The notes under the pieces are model-generated. The model had not been told where the DNA came from, searched no databases, and saw only the letters and a list, made by a program, of their open reading frames with translations. From the NCBI GenBank assembly GCA_028821605.1, contig JAPPFM010000009.1, forward strand, positions 97,911-161,910: 64,000 nt of DNA, read 5' to 3'. The first letter of the stretch is position 1. Every line of letters begins with the position of its first letter. The translations under genes and the position numbers were made by a program. Source of the DNA: Candidatus Poribacteria bacterium. Its GTDB lineage: Bacteria > Poribacteria > WGA-4E > WGA-3G. Shown here piece after piece: positions 49,812-59,149 of this stretch.

Positions 49812-50726
49812 TTAGTTGCCGAAATTCTGTGCAATACGGACTAAATCTAAAATGTTAACGGTGCCATCCCCTGTGACATCCGCATCCGAATCGGATTCCC
49901 CGAAGCGAGTCGCCACGAAAGTGAGATCCAAGATATTCACAACGCCGTCCCCTGTCACGTCGTAAGGGACCGGTTGAGGCGTTGGGTCTTCCTCAGGCGG
50001 CGGTTCGGGTGTAACGTCTTCCTCTGTGGTATCGGGTTCCTCAGGCTCGATGAGTAGGTTGGAACTTGTCAAGCCAAAGATCAATCCGTCACTGTTTTCG
50101 TATTGCACGGGACCAATATCTGAGGCAAACCATTGGTAGGTCGTCTGCTCGATATCAAGATTGAGGAATCCACCAGCAGCAGTGAGACGCAAATCTAACT
50201 GCACCTTCGCGCAGTTCTGGAACGTTCCCGCTGGTGTTACTACCTCCTCAAATCCAACGACTTCCAAATCAGTGGTGCTTTTCCCAGGTATTGTGAGTCC
50301 GCCTATTAATTTCGCTTCCGCATCTGCTACTATCTGCCACTTATCGCCCAATTCCAATTGTAAAGGAAAAAAAGTGGCGGGCGTAGGGAAATCCGCAGTC
50401 AGGGTGGCAACAGCATCTTCTAAGATAATACTATGGAGTTTAATGGTGTCACTGTCAACAGTCAAAAAATAGTGATCCGTCTCAGCCTCACCCGTGCTGA
50501 TCTCTTCAGTCTTAATCTTTAATAGGATACGCGCTTCACCGTCAGTAGTCTCGGATCCCTCAAGCGTGTAAGTACTTCGTTCGATACCATCACTGCTCTC
50601 TAAAACCCACATATTCCCGATGTCTGCCGGGTAATAATTTTGTGCTGTTGCTGCAAATGCAAAGAAATAAGCGAAACTCAAAACCAGAACCGGCTTAAGC
50701 CAACGCAAAAACAAGGTCTTTTTCAT
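49812..50726 (-). CDS. Secreted protein with the shared N-domain and type I dockerin
   Basis: About 304 residues. Signal peptide (VLVLSFAYFFAFAATAQ), shared domain (NYYPADIGNMWVLESSDGIERSTY), a Glu/Pro-rich linker (EEPDTTEEDVTPEPPPEED) and a type I dockerin (DVTGDGVVNILDLTFVATRFG, DVTGDGTVNILDLVRIAQNFG). It is a paralogue of 46550 with a longer linker. The frame runs up to 50915, but the ATG at 50726 has AAGGAG upstream and starts the signal peptide. Confidence 0.85.
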   Translation of the reverse strand: MKKTLFLRWLKPVLVLSFAYFFAFAATAQNYYPADIGNMWVLESSDGIERSTYTLEGSETTDGEARILLKIKTEEISTGEAETDHYFLTVDSDTIKLHSIILEDAVATLTADFPTPATFFPLQLELGDKWQIVADAEAKLIGGLTIPGKSTTDLEVVGFEEVVTPAGTFQNCAKVQLDLRLTAAGGFLNLDIEQTTYQWFASDIGPVQYENSDGLIFGLTSSNLLIEPEEPDTTEEDVTPEPPPEEDPTPQPVPYDVTGDGVVNILDLTFVATRFGESDSDADVTGDGTVNILDLVRIAQNFGN

Positions 50727-50940
50727 ACTGCAACTCTCCTTATGCCAATTACCTCTAAGAAAATAATAATAAAAATCACAATGAATGCCACTTTCCAACG
50801 CAATCTGATGTATTGACTTTTTCCAAGCTTCATGTGATAATAAGAATATATTACCACATTTATTGTAATTTTGCAAGCAGGAAAAGAGCGCAGGGCTGAC
50901 TTGACTGCGTGCCACTCAAAACAGAAAAGGAGAAATATAC

Positions 50941-51672
50941 ATGCGTTTAGAAGGACAGGTTGCCATTGTAACAGGTGGTGGTGGAGGTATTGGAAAAGCA
51001 ACATGTCTCGCATTCGCCAAGGAAGGTGCGGATATCGTAATCCCTGAAGTAAATATAGCGAATGCGGAAGCGGCTGCAGCAGAAATAACTGCGCTCGGTA
51101 GGCAATGTCGAGTCATTGAAACGGACGTAGCGGATGGCGACTCCGTCCGTCAGATGGTTCAGGAAACACTTGACACGTTTGGACGGATAGATATTTTAGT
51201 CAATAATGCTGGTATTTTTAGTTATACACGCATCGACGAATGTACGGAAACTGAATGGGATCGGATGATGGCTGTGAACCTGAAGGGTCCGTTCCTCTGT
51301 TCACAAGCAGTAATGGAGACGATGAAGCTCCAAAAGTCTGGACGGATTATTAACCTCGGTTCGTTGGCAGGACAGGTCGGGGGACTCGTCGCTTCTGCCC
51401 CATATTCCGCCTCAAAAGCGGGTGTCATGTGCCTCACAAAATCGCTGGCACGTGTGCTTGGAGAATACAGTATCACGGTGAACTCTATTGCTCCCGGCGT
51501 TGCAGCGACAGAGATGGCGAAGAATCATCCGGATATGACCGATCAAATTCCGTTAGGACGCGTCGCCGATGCCGCCGAGATCGCAACTGCTATCCTCTTT
51601 CTCGCTTCGGAAGAGGGACGCTATGTGACCGGGGCAACACTTGACGTTAACGGCGGGATACGGATGGCGTAA
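50941..51672 (+). CDS. SDR family oxidoreductase
   Basis: A 243-residue classical short-chain dehydrogenase. The nucleotide motif VTGGGGGIGKA is at residues 10-20, NNAG follows (VNNAGIF), and the catalytic YSASKAG motif has Tyr and Lys; the preceding Ser of the triad is in INLGSLAG. The C-terminus SEEGRYVTGATLDVNGG is typical of FabG-type enzymes. It may reduce a 3-oxoacyl substrate or a sugar alcohol. AAAAGGAG precedes the ATG. A heptamer element (51675) separates it from the next gene. Confidence 0.92.
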   Translation: MRLEGQVAIVTGGGGGIGKATCLAFAKEGADIVIPEVNIANAEAAAAEITALGRQCRVIETDVADGDSVRQMVQETLDTFGRIDILVNNAGIFSYTRIDECTETEWDRMMAVNLKGPFLCSQAVMETMKLQKSGRIINLGSLAGQVGGLVASAPYSASKAGVMCLTKSLARVLGEYSITVNSIAPGVAATEMAKNHPDMTDQIPLGRVADAAEIATAILFLASEEGRYVTGATLDVNGGIRMA

Positions 51673-51674
51673 AT

Positions 51675-51794
51675 GGTTTTCAGTTCTCAGTTCTCAGTTA
51701 AGAGGTCTTCTGTAACGATCCATTCTCACTTGGAATACGCCAAAGGATGTGTGAATTGTGAAACCTCTTAAACCGACTGCCAACCGCTGATAGC
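51675..51794. repeat. Paired heptamer-array element
   Basis: Left heptamers TTCAGTTCTCAGTTCTCAG, an inner inverted repeat TTAAGAGGT...ACCTCTTAA, and right arm AACCGACTGCCAACCGCTGA. It shares AGAGGTCTTCTGTAACGATC-like core sequence with 60497-60688. Confidence 0.65.
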
Positions 51795-51812
51795 CATAAA
51801 AAGGAGAAAGAT

Positions 51813-52820
51813 ATGGAATATAGAACACTCGGACGCGCAGGCGTGAACGTTTCACCCCTCTGCCTCGGCACAATGATGTTCGGGGGACCCACAAACGAAA
51901 AAGATTCAATTCGGATTATCCATAAGGCGTTGGACGCTGGCATTAATTTTATGGACACCGCGAACGTCTACAACGACGGTGAATCGGAACGGATCATCGG
52001 GAAAGCCGTCCGCGAAAACCGAGAGAAATGGGTTATTGCGACGAAGGTACACGGCTCAATGGGAGACGACGTGAACGCAGCGGGTTCCCACCGATTCAAC
52101 ATCATGTCAGCGGTGGAAGCGAGTCTCAAACGCCTTGATACAGACCACATTGATGTCTATTATCTGCACCGTTGGGATGCCGCCACGCGAATTGCGGAAT
52201 CCTTACGAGCTTTGGACGATTGCGTGAGACAGGGAAAGGTGCGCTATATTGCCTGCTCTAACTTTGAGGCGTGGCGCGTTTGCGAGGCATTCTGGACGAG
52301 CGAAAAGTACGGACTGGAGGAATTTGTATGCGTCCAACCCCTTTATAACATCGTAAACCGGGATCCTGAGGTAGAGCTGCTGCCTTTCTGTGAGAAATAT
52401 GGTGTGGGCGTTGTGCCGTATAGTCCGTTGGCGCGAGGTGTGTTAGCAGGGAAGTATCTGCCCGGCGAAGATCCGCCTAAGGGGTCAAGAGCAGCGCGAA
52501 AAGACAGGCGGATTTTACAGACCGAACTTCGTGAGGAGAGTTATGAGGTGGCACAAAAGTTAAAACCGCTGGCAGATGCGCACGGCAAAACCCTGACGCA
52601 ATTCTCATTGGCGTGGGTGTTGGCAAATCCAACGATTACCTCTGTTATCATTGGACCGCGCACGATGGCACAATTAGAGGACAACTTGGGGTGTTTAGAT
52701 TGCACGCCAACGGAAGCCGACGAAACAACTATTGACGAGTTGGTCCCGCCTGGCGAACATACCGGGAAAGGGTATAACGACCCAGCCTATCCGGTTTTAG
52801 GACGGTTTAGAGAAGCTTAG
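51813..52820 (+). CDS. Aldo/keto reductase
   Basis: A 335-residue NADPH-dependent TIM barrel. The catalytic tetrad is Asp and Tyr of FMDTANVYNDG, Lys of VIATKVHG and His of YYLHRWD. The C-terminal NADPH-binding motif includes ITSVIIGPRTMAQLEDNL. It is of the type that reduces sugar aldehydes and ketones (YhdN/IolS-like). It has its own AAGGAGAAAG site 20 bases after a heptamer repeat and may be co-transcribed with the upstream SDR gene. Confidence 0.92.
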   Translation: MEYRTLGRAGVNVSPLCLGTMMFGGPTNEKDSIRIIHKALDAGINFMDTANVYNDGESERIIGKAVRENREKWVIATKVHGSMGDDVNAAGSHRFNIMSAVEASLKRLDTDHIDVYYLHRWDAATRIAESLRALDDCVRQGKVRYIACSNFEAWRVCEAFWTSEKYGLEEFVCVQPLYNIVNRDPEVELLPFCEKYGVGVVPYSPLARGVLAGKYLPGEDPPKGSRAARKDRRILQTELREESYEVAQKLKPLADAHGKTLTQFSLAWVLANPTITSVIIGPRTMAQLEDNLGCLDCTPTEADETTIDELVPPGEHTGKGYNDPAYPVLGRFREA

Positions 52821-53561
52821 GATTCCTGCCCAGAGTATAGCGTGTCATTCCGCCGCGGTAACGCGTCCAACACACCTCTGGTGAGGTTCCCAACCTCGCC
52901 AGCAGGGGTGCGACCCTTAAGGGCATCCTTGCGTAAGCACTAAATGTGTTATACTCTCGTATTATGATGAGCATTAACCTTTCAGAAAAGAGAAAATCGC
53001 TATTGGCGGATTATCGCCAATTTTTGTTAAATTGTACCCAGATCCGTTCAACTCTCCATTCTTCCCTCTAATTTTTACGCCCATATCCAGTAGGTGCGGT
53101 GTTTTTGCTTCGGTGTTTCCCTCCTAACTGCACCTGATCCCCAAAAAAGCATAAAAGCCAACAATTTCGGTTTCTAACGGAAATGTCGAAGATTGAATGC
53201 TGACAAGTCAGATTAAGGCTTTCTTATTTTTAATTGACAAATTACAAAATTGATCTTATTGTAACTTCTTAATGAGGGCAAATGCCTGAAAATCGCATTG
53301 AAACCTCCGAAAAGGATGTGTGTTTCTCGATAGCGGGTGGGGGGTCGGTTTGTAGTCGCGCAATTTTGCGGCGCACTTGAAGAAATCCGCAGAAATACCC
53401 AAGCAAAAACACCCCCAGCAAATACCCCAAATGCGACCTGCATTATTGCGCATTGCGTAAGTCCTAATCATTAACAACAGTTGAAATGTAATGAAGGGCG
53501 GTTCAGAGGGTATGCGCTAATTCACGCGTCATTATTTACCCCAAACCCTCAGAAAGGAATT
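52821..53561. other. Long intergenic region before the WD40 gene
   Basis: No convincing gene is seen in 741 bases. It contains a palindrome near 52880 (CTGGTGAGGTT / AACCTCGCCAG), a terminator-like hairpin at 53002-53025, a degenerate repeat around 53090-53150, and a lone TGCGTAAGTCCT end (53451 region) like that of the 29452 element. The two short minus-strand frames at 53213-53477 have no supporting features. Confidence 0.5.
53002..53025 (+). terminator. Terminator-like hairpin
   Basis: ATTGGCG (53002-53008), 6-base loop, CGCCAAT (53015-53021), then TTTT. It lies about 180 bases after the aldo/keto reductase stop. Confidence 0.5.
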
Positions 53562-55382
53562 ATGATGAATAGAAACAGCTATTTATTCTCTGTTACATTG
53601 TTCATTTTTTCAACCCTATGCTTGACCACTGCAAACGCTCAACAGGTTTCGCCATGGCACCTTGCCACACTTGAGGGACATACAGGCGAAATCTTGAATC
53701 TGAAATTCAGTCCTGATCATGCCACGCTTGCCAGTGGCAGCGACGATGGCACAATCCGCTTGTGGGATACTGTTACGGGACAGCACAAAGCGACACTTGA
53801 GGGGCATACGTGGGGTGTCACGAGTCTCGCCTTCAGTAAGGATAGCAGCACGCTCGCAAGTGCAGCCGATACAGAAGTATGGGTGTGGGATGTTGCCACT
53901 GGACACCGCAAAGCCGCGTTTGGTGAGCACACAGACGAGGTCACAGGAATTGCCCTAAGTGCCAATGGTACCGTCTTGGCGAGTAGCAGTCTTGACACAA
54001 CGGTGCGAGTCTGGAATGTGGTAAATGGTACACATAGTTTTACGCTTGAACATTCCAAGGCAGTGATAGGCGTTGACTTGAATCCAAGGGGCAGAACGGT
54101 TGCAAGTGTTTCAGACGCTGTATATTTATGGGATGCGACCAGTGGGAAAGAAAAAGGCAAAATTTCTGGGAGCGATGTTCTCAGTCTTGCCTTTAGTCCT
54201 ACAGGCCGCACCCTTGTAACTGGTCATTACGATGGCTGGATAAGACTGTGGGATGTTGCCGCTCAACAGCACAAAGTAAATTTCGCGCGTCTCAGGGATC
54301 GGGTCACAAGTGTTAGTTTCAGTGCTGATGGTCGTAGGATTGCTGGCGGGGATATAAGTAACAATATAGTTCTGTGGGATGTTATCAGTGAAAATAAAAG
54401 TGGAAATAAAATAACCGAGTTTGTAGCACCAAGTGAGGTGTTGAGTTTTGCCCTCACTGCGGAGGGCACTATATTAGCTAGTGCTGGGACGGATGAGAAC
54501 ATACGACTCTGGGATACGACTAATGGGAAACAACAAAAGGTGTTTGAAGGTCATACTGACTGGGTGAATAGTGTCGTTTTTAGTCCCGACGAAGACACGC
54601 TCGTAAGTGGGAGCGATGACGGCACGGTGCGAGTGTGGGATGTCGCTGCTGGTCGCCACAAAATCACGCTTGAAGCGCATGTAAGGAGTGTAAAACAGGT
54701 CGCTTTTAGTCCCGATGGGTCTCTACTTGCAAGCCTGGATTCTAAAGAGGTACGCCTGTGGAATACTGCCACATGGCAGCGCACAGCCACGTTTGCGGAA
54801 CCTATGAATAATTTGACAAGTCTTGCGTTCTGTTTTGATGGCCGCGCGTTAGCAATCGGAGGAGCAAACAATGTACGTGTATGGGATTTTACCACAGAGA
54901 ATATCAAAACCACCATCCCCGGAGAATCTCGGAACCTTGCGTTCAGTGACGATAGTCGCACCCTTGCTATTCATAGCGATGCGATTTCTCTGTGGAACTT
55001 AGATCCCTCAAGGTGGGCACTCACATCATCAGGTGCTGCCACGGATCCAGTTATCAGCGTGCCACCTCCGACAGTCCCAGATGTCAGCGTGTTACCTCCC
55101 ACAGAACCTGAAATTACGACACAGCCTTTGGCAACCGCCACAGATCTCGACTTAGATGCACATGATGGGGATGTCCGATGCGTCGCCTATAGTCCGTGGG
55201 GCGTTGTCCTCGCCAGCGGCGGCACAGACGATACATTGCGGTTGTGGCGCACCAGCACGGGGGAACTTCTCAATACCTATTTGCATAGTGGTGATGTCAA
55301 CAGCATTGCCTTTTCTCCAAACGACACATGGATTGCCAGTGGAAGTGATGATGGCAAGCTGCGGTTGTTTAAGTGGAATTAG
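53562..55382 (+). CDS. Secreted WD40 beta-propeller protein, N-terminal part ending at an in-frame amber
   Basis: About 606 residues. Signal peptide LFIFSTLCLTTANAQQ, then many WD40 repeats of the form GHTxEVxSLxFSPDGxxLASGSxDxTIRLWD, giving at least one closed propeller, followed by a Pro/Thr linker near residue 510-530 and the start of another propeller. It ends at TAG (55380-55382) in the middle of a WD40 repeat (RLFKWN-stop). The same frame continues downstream to the next stop at 57101, so the protein is probably truncated relative to its ancestor. AAAGGA precedes the ATG at 53562 or 53565. Confidence 0.82.
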   Translation: MMNRNSYLFSVTLFIFSTLCLTTANAQQVSPWHLATLEGHTGEILNLKFSPDHATLASGSDDGTIRLWDTVTGQHKATLEGHTWGVTSLAFSKDSSTLASAADTEVWVWDVATGHRKAAFGEHTDEVTGIALSANGTVLASSSLDTTVRVWNVVNGTHSFTLEHSKAVIGVDLNPRGRTVASVSDAVYLWDATSGKEKGKISGSDVLSLAFSPTGRTLVTGHYDGWIRLWDVAAQQHKVNFARLRDRVTSVSFSADGRRIAGGDISNNIVLWDVISENKSGNKITEFVAPSEVLSFALTAEGTILASAGTDENIRLWDTTNGKQQKVFEGHTDWVNSVVFSPDEDTLVSGSDDGTVRVWDVAAGRHKITLEAHVRSVKQVAFSPDGSLLASLDSKEVRLWNTATWQRTATFAEPMNNLTSLAFCFDGRALAIGGANNVRVWDFTTENIKTTIPGESRNLAFSDDSRTLAIHSDAISLWNLDPSRWALTSSGAATDPVISVPPPTVPDVSVLPPTEPEITTQPLATATDLDLDAHDGDVRCVAYSPWGVVLASGGTDDTLRLWRTSTGELLNTYLHSGDVNSIAFSPNDTWIASGSDDGKLRLFKWN

Positions 55383-57101
55383 ACAGTCGATACATGGGTG
55401 ATTGCACAAATCCTCCCAATTCCGGGGGGTGCCTTGACCAACAACATTCGGAGTGTCGCCTTTAGTCATGATAACACTATGCTCGCTTGTGGAACGAGTG
55501 GTAATGCGGTCCACCTTTGGGACTATAATTCTGATAACGAGAAGTACATATACCGGACTAAGTTTGAAGGGCATGCGGAGCCTGTGAACAGCGTCGCTTT
55601 TAGTCCATACGGGGTTGTGCTTGCGAGTGCAAGCGATGACGACACGGTACGGCTCTGGCGCGCACACAACGGTCAAGCCTTGGACACACTCTCAGCACAT
55701 ACAGCTGATGTCAATAGTGTTACTTTCAGTCGCGATGATGCCTTCATTGCCACTGGCAGCGATGACGACACCGTAATCCTGTGGAAATGGAGTGCTGAAG
55801 CGGATACATGGGTACACCACAAAACACTTGACCACCACGATAGCGATGTGCGGAGTGTTGCCTTTAACCCGAGCGGATCGGTGCTGGTGAGTGCGAGTGC
55901 GGACAAAACCATAAGCGTGTGCGATGGACGCACAGGGGACTACCGGGCCTCACTGAGGGAGCATACCGATGCGGTCAATAGCGTCGCGTTTAGTTTTCAG
56001 GGAAATGCGATCGCGAGTGGGAGTGATGACGGCACGGTGAAGCAGTTGACATATACCGAAGATGTTAGCATTGCCGATAAAGGTATCAGTCTGACGCTTC
56101 CACCGGACCTCATATCGGATGTCGCTTTTGGAGCAAATGCAACCTACTTTGTCTTGAACGCACAATTTCCAACGTTGACAGGTGTTAATGATGCAGATGT
56201 CTTCTATGACGAGTGTACAATAACACTTGACCTCCCAGGTGTCCCAGACAAAGCGGTAGGTATATTAGATCGAGAAAATTCGCGCCTTGACAATCCAGGC
56301 TATTATATGTTCCTCATTAAGACCCCCCGAAGAAAAGTGGGGGACGCATCAGCTGCGTCAGCAAATGCCTTGGCTGGTGCTTTGCCTGTTGTAGGTTCTA
56401 TTGTCAGTACGCTAACAGGAATTGTGGAAGGTTCGCAAGTGTTTGAAGCACTAAAAGCCACCGCGGATCCCGAAACTACAATAACGAATCCCTGGGATAC
56501 GTATGGTCACCCGAAAGGTAGTCTTAAGTTTCTGCTTCTTGTCCAAAACCAAGTGACAGGAATAGGTATCAAGATGGAACTCAAGTACCAGTTAAAAAGC
56601 GCGGCGCGTAAGTTTTGGTTTGATCCGACTTATACGGCGACGTATAGCCAGACATTACCGCTAACAGTTACGGCAGCAGCGCCGAGTGCACAAGCGATAA
56701 AACTTGCAGACTATCCGCCGTTCCAGATGCTACCCCCGAAAGTGCAAGAATATCTGCTTCGTCACTTCGGAGAGTTGATGAACACCAGCAGGGACTGGCA
56801 GATTCCAGAGGAAACATCGCTATTGCCAAACTATCCGAACCCATTCAACCCAGAAACGTGGATACCGTATCAGTTGGCAAAACCTGGGGATGTGACGCTG
56901 ACGCTTTATGACATTCAAGGACGCGTGGTACGGCACCTGGACTTGGGGCATCAACGTGCGGGTATGTATCACAGTCGGGGTCGTGCGGCGTATTGGGATG
57001 GCAGAAACGCACAAGGGGAACCCGTTGCGAGTGGTGTCTATTTCTATACTTTAAAAGCAGGTGATTTCACGGCAACGCGCAAGATGTTGATTCGGAAGTA
57101 G
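55383..57101 (+). pseudogene. C-terminal part of the WD40 protein, beyond the amber codon
   Basis: The frame continues directly from the amber stop (TVDTWVIAQI...) for 572 codons. It holds further WD40 repeats (VNSVAFSPYGVVLASASDDDTVRLWR, with K-W-S-x-x-x-DTW as in the interrupted repeat), a separate domain (SLTLPPDLISDVAFGANATY), and a C-terminal NYPNPFNPETWIPYQL...VYFYTLKAGDFTATRKMLI sorting domain. A GTG at 55398 could start a frame but has no site. The sorting domain is thus cut off from the signal peptide unless the stop is read through. Confidence 0.8.
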
Positions 57102-57155
57102 GTGCCAAAATATTTCTAATGAATTTTGACATTCATGTTGGATGTATGTAGCGTA

Positions 57156-57219
57156 GGGGCGAGGTCCCCTCGCCCGCTCTACAGTCGACGGGTTTGGGGA
57201 GACCCATCCCCTACGTCTA
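57156..57219. repeat. GTAGGGGC-type palindrome pair
   Basis: GGGGCGAGG-TC-CCCTCGCCC, followed by GGGTTTGGGGAGACCCATCCCCTACG. Two palindromic units share GTAGGGG/CCCCTAC ends. It is intergenic, after the WD40 protein, and similar in design to the palindrome inside the tricorn gene. Confidence 0.6.
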
Positions 57220-57286
57220 CCATCACCGATTTTGTTTGTCAAATTTCATTAAAGTGGGGAGCGTGCCCCACCCATCAAAACTCGCC

Positions 57287-58150
57287 TCACTTGAGAGATT
57301 TGAGGTTTCCCCACATGGTCGTTAACTTTCCTTGGGGTTCAACATCCAACAACTCACCGAACCGATTGGTAATGAGTTCCCCGATTTCCAAGCCGACCTG
57401 TGCGAGGTAATCGTCCGGTTTATTGGCGAGTGTTTCCATGTGGAAATGGACGAAATAGCCTTCCATGTCTGGCGCGGCAAAGAGGATCGGATCAGCTGAG
57501 TTGCCTGCTTCAGCATAGACTTCGATTGGGTCGCACTTCTCTGCTTCCAACACGCTGATCAGTCCCGGACGATTCGGATTAAAGGGTTCCAAGCTGGGAA
57601 TCAGTTTTTTGCCCTCGTCGGTCGGTTTGACAGCGGCAGCGGTGGTTGTGATGTACTGTGCCGTAAAGTTGAGAACATCTTTTACACCTTGATTGCCGGG
57701 GACAATCTTTTGACCCGGCGCGCCCTTCTTTCCAACAGCATAAAACGGGGTATCCCCAGAATAGATGAGTACGCCACCCCCAAAGAGGAAATTCTCAATC
57801 GGGCTATCGTCTTTCATGCCGATCGTATAAACGATTTCAGGAACGACAATTGGAGAAACAATAACGCCCTCTGGGTTATCCTCCATATAAGCGAGGAAAG
57901 CATCCGCATCACCAACAACAGAGGCGATTTTTGCCTCGTCTAATTCCGCGATAACGGCATCTTCAATCTTCTTCGTCGATTTCCAATCTCCCCAACCATC
58001 TGGGTTAAAACCGTAGTTCTCATCATAATAGAGGAATACCTCAGGTGCTGCCCACGTTGCGGTGGAAGCTCCTAAGAGAACTCCAATCAGCAGGAAAATC
58101 TTGAATTGCAAGGACAACTTGCAAAGGCTACTATAGATGCTACGTTTCAT
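57287..58150 (-). CDS. Secreted protein of unknown family with the C-terminal W-K tag
   Basis: About 287 residues. A signal peptide (FKIFLLIGVLLGASTATWAA) leads a soluble alpha/beta body (EVFLYYDENYGFNPDGWGDW, GVIVSPIVVPEIVYTIGMKD, GVLIYSGDTPFYAVGKKG) that is reminiscent of a Rossmann- or ThuA-like fold, without a family assignment. The last 16 residues are PQGKLTTMWGNLKSLK, the tag shared with three other secreted proteins. The ATG at 58150 has GGAGG 9 bases upstream; the longer frame to 58261 is not used. Confidence 0.75.
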   Translation of the reverse strand: MKRSIYSSLCKLSLQFKIFLLIGVLLGASTATWAAPEVFLYYDENYGFNPDGWGDWKSTKKIEDAVIAELDEAKIASVVGDADAFLAYMEDNPEGVIVSPIVVPEIVYTIGMKDDSPIENFLFGGGVLIYSGDTPFYAVGKKGAPGQKIVPGNQGVKDVLNFTAQYITTTAAAVKPTDEGKKLIPSLEPFNPNRPGLISVLEAEKCDPIEVYAEAGNSADPILFAAPDMEGYFVHFHMETLANKPDDYLAQVGLEIGELITNRFGELLDVEPQGKLTTMWGNLKSLK

Positions 58151-58273
58151 GACAAAAACCTCCTTCGTTTTTTGTCTGATTTGGCCCGCGCCGCAAAAGT
58201 GTCGCCCACGCAACTTAGCGTGTGTTATTTCCAATCCAAAATGTCGCCGTGGTTCACACAAAAAAGGCTTGAC

Positions 58274-59149
58274 CTACCGTAGCCACGGTAAGATTCTGGA
58301 AAAGGCACGGGAATGCTCTTTGACAAGGAAGAAATTCCTTCTTGTTGTGTCAGAAAGCTTCTCACATCGCCGGATAGAATGTTTCTCGATTTCGTAAAGT
58401 TGATACCCTAAATCTGAAATGTAGGCTTCAATCTCTCCGTAAATAGCGCGATTCGTTTCACCGACATCTTTCAGTTCCACCATTAAGAGCGGGGCATGCG
58501 TCTTTAAGTAGTATTCACCACCTTTTAATACTTCTAACTGATATCCCTCTACATCAATTTTGACAAAATCCGGAACCGATAGTTCGCGGAAAAGGTTGTC
58601 AATCGTGTCAAGCGTTACGCGTTCCGATACTACTCGTCTGTCAGTATACTTTAAGGAAGCAGTGCCTTCGGTAAGTCCCGCTTCGGAGTAGTAGAGGTGC
58701 CGCTGTTCTGCTCTGTCGCCGATTCCTTTATTAACAACAGTGACGTTTGTAAATCTATTCAGAGAGACATTTTCGTGGAGATACCCACAGGTGCGCGCCG
58801 CCGGTTCAAACGCAACAACTGCTCCAGTATCCCCAACCTGTGAGGCGAGAAGGCACGTATAAAACCCGATATTCGCTCCGATGTCCCAACAGATGTCTCC
58901 CGGTTCAATGATCCTTAGCAGTTTCGTAATGATATACCTTTCATCATGTGTTCCATAAAAATAGAGATACTGGTGCTCAGGGTTCGCAAGGTTGGCTTTC
59001 AATTGGAACTGATACTTGGTTTCAAAGACGGCAATCGGGTCTTCAGGTGTAATCCAATCTTTCGTCAACCTTAAAAGGAAACTTTTCCCGTCAGTGATTG
59101 GACACCACCGGAGGTAGCTGCGAACAAGATAGTTGAGTTGCGGGTTCAT
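58274..59149 (-). CDS. FkbM family methyltransferase
   Basis: About 291 residues. The SAM-binding motif is ICWDIGANIGFYT, followed by VAFEPAARTCGYLHENV and the characteristic FVKIDVEGYQLEVLKGGEYYL. FkbM enzymes O-methylate sugars or polyketide-derived compounds, so a glycan is likely. Its ATG (59149) overlaps the stop of the PhyH gene (ATGA), so the two are translationally coupled. A GTG at 59155 is possible but less likely. Confidence 0.9.
   Translation of the reverse strand: MNPQLNYLVRSYLRWCPITDGKSFLLRLTKDWITPEDPIAVFETKYQFQLKANLANPEHQYLYFYGTHDERYIITKLLRIIEPGDICWDIGANIGFYTCLLASQVGDTGAVVAFEPAARTCGYLHENVSLNRFTNVTVVNKGIGDRAEQRHLYYSEAGLTEGTASLKYTDRRVVSERVTLDTIDNLFRELSVPDFVKIDVEGYQLEVLKGGEYYLKTHAPLLMVELKDVGETNRAIYGEIEAYISDLGYQLYEIEKHSIRRCEKLSDTTRRNFFLVKEHSRAFSRILPWLR

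Noticed and set aside
53213..53477. Small membrane-protein genes on the minus strand
   Set aside because: The two frames overlap each other, have no ribosome-binding site, and lie in a repeat-rich intergenic region.
55380..55382. Pyrrolysine or other programmed recoding at TAG
   Set aside because: No pyrrolysine machinery or recoding structure is visible, and a single nonsense mutation or sequence error is simpler.
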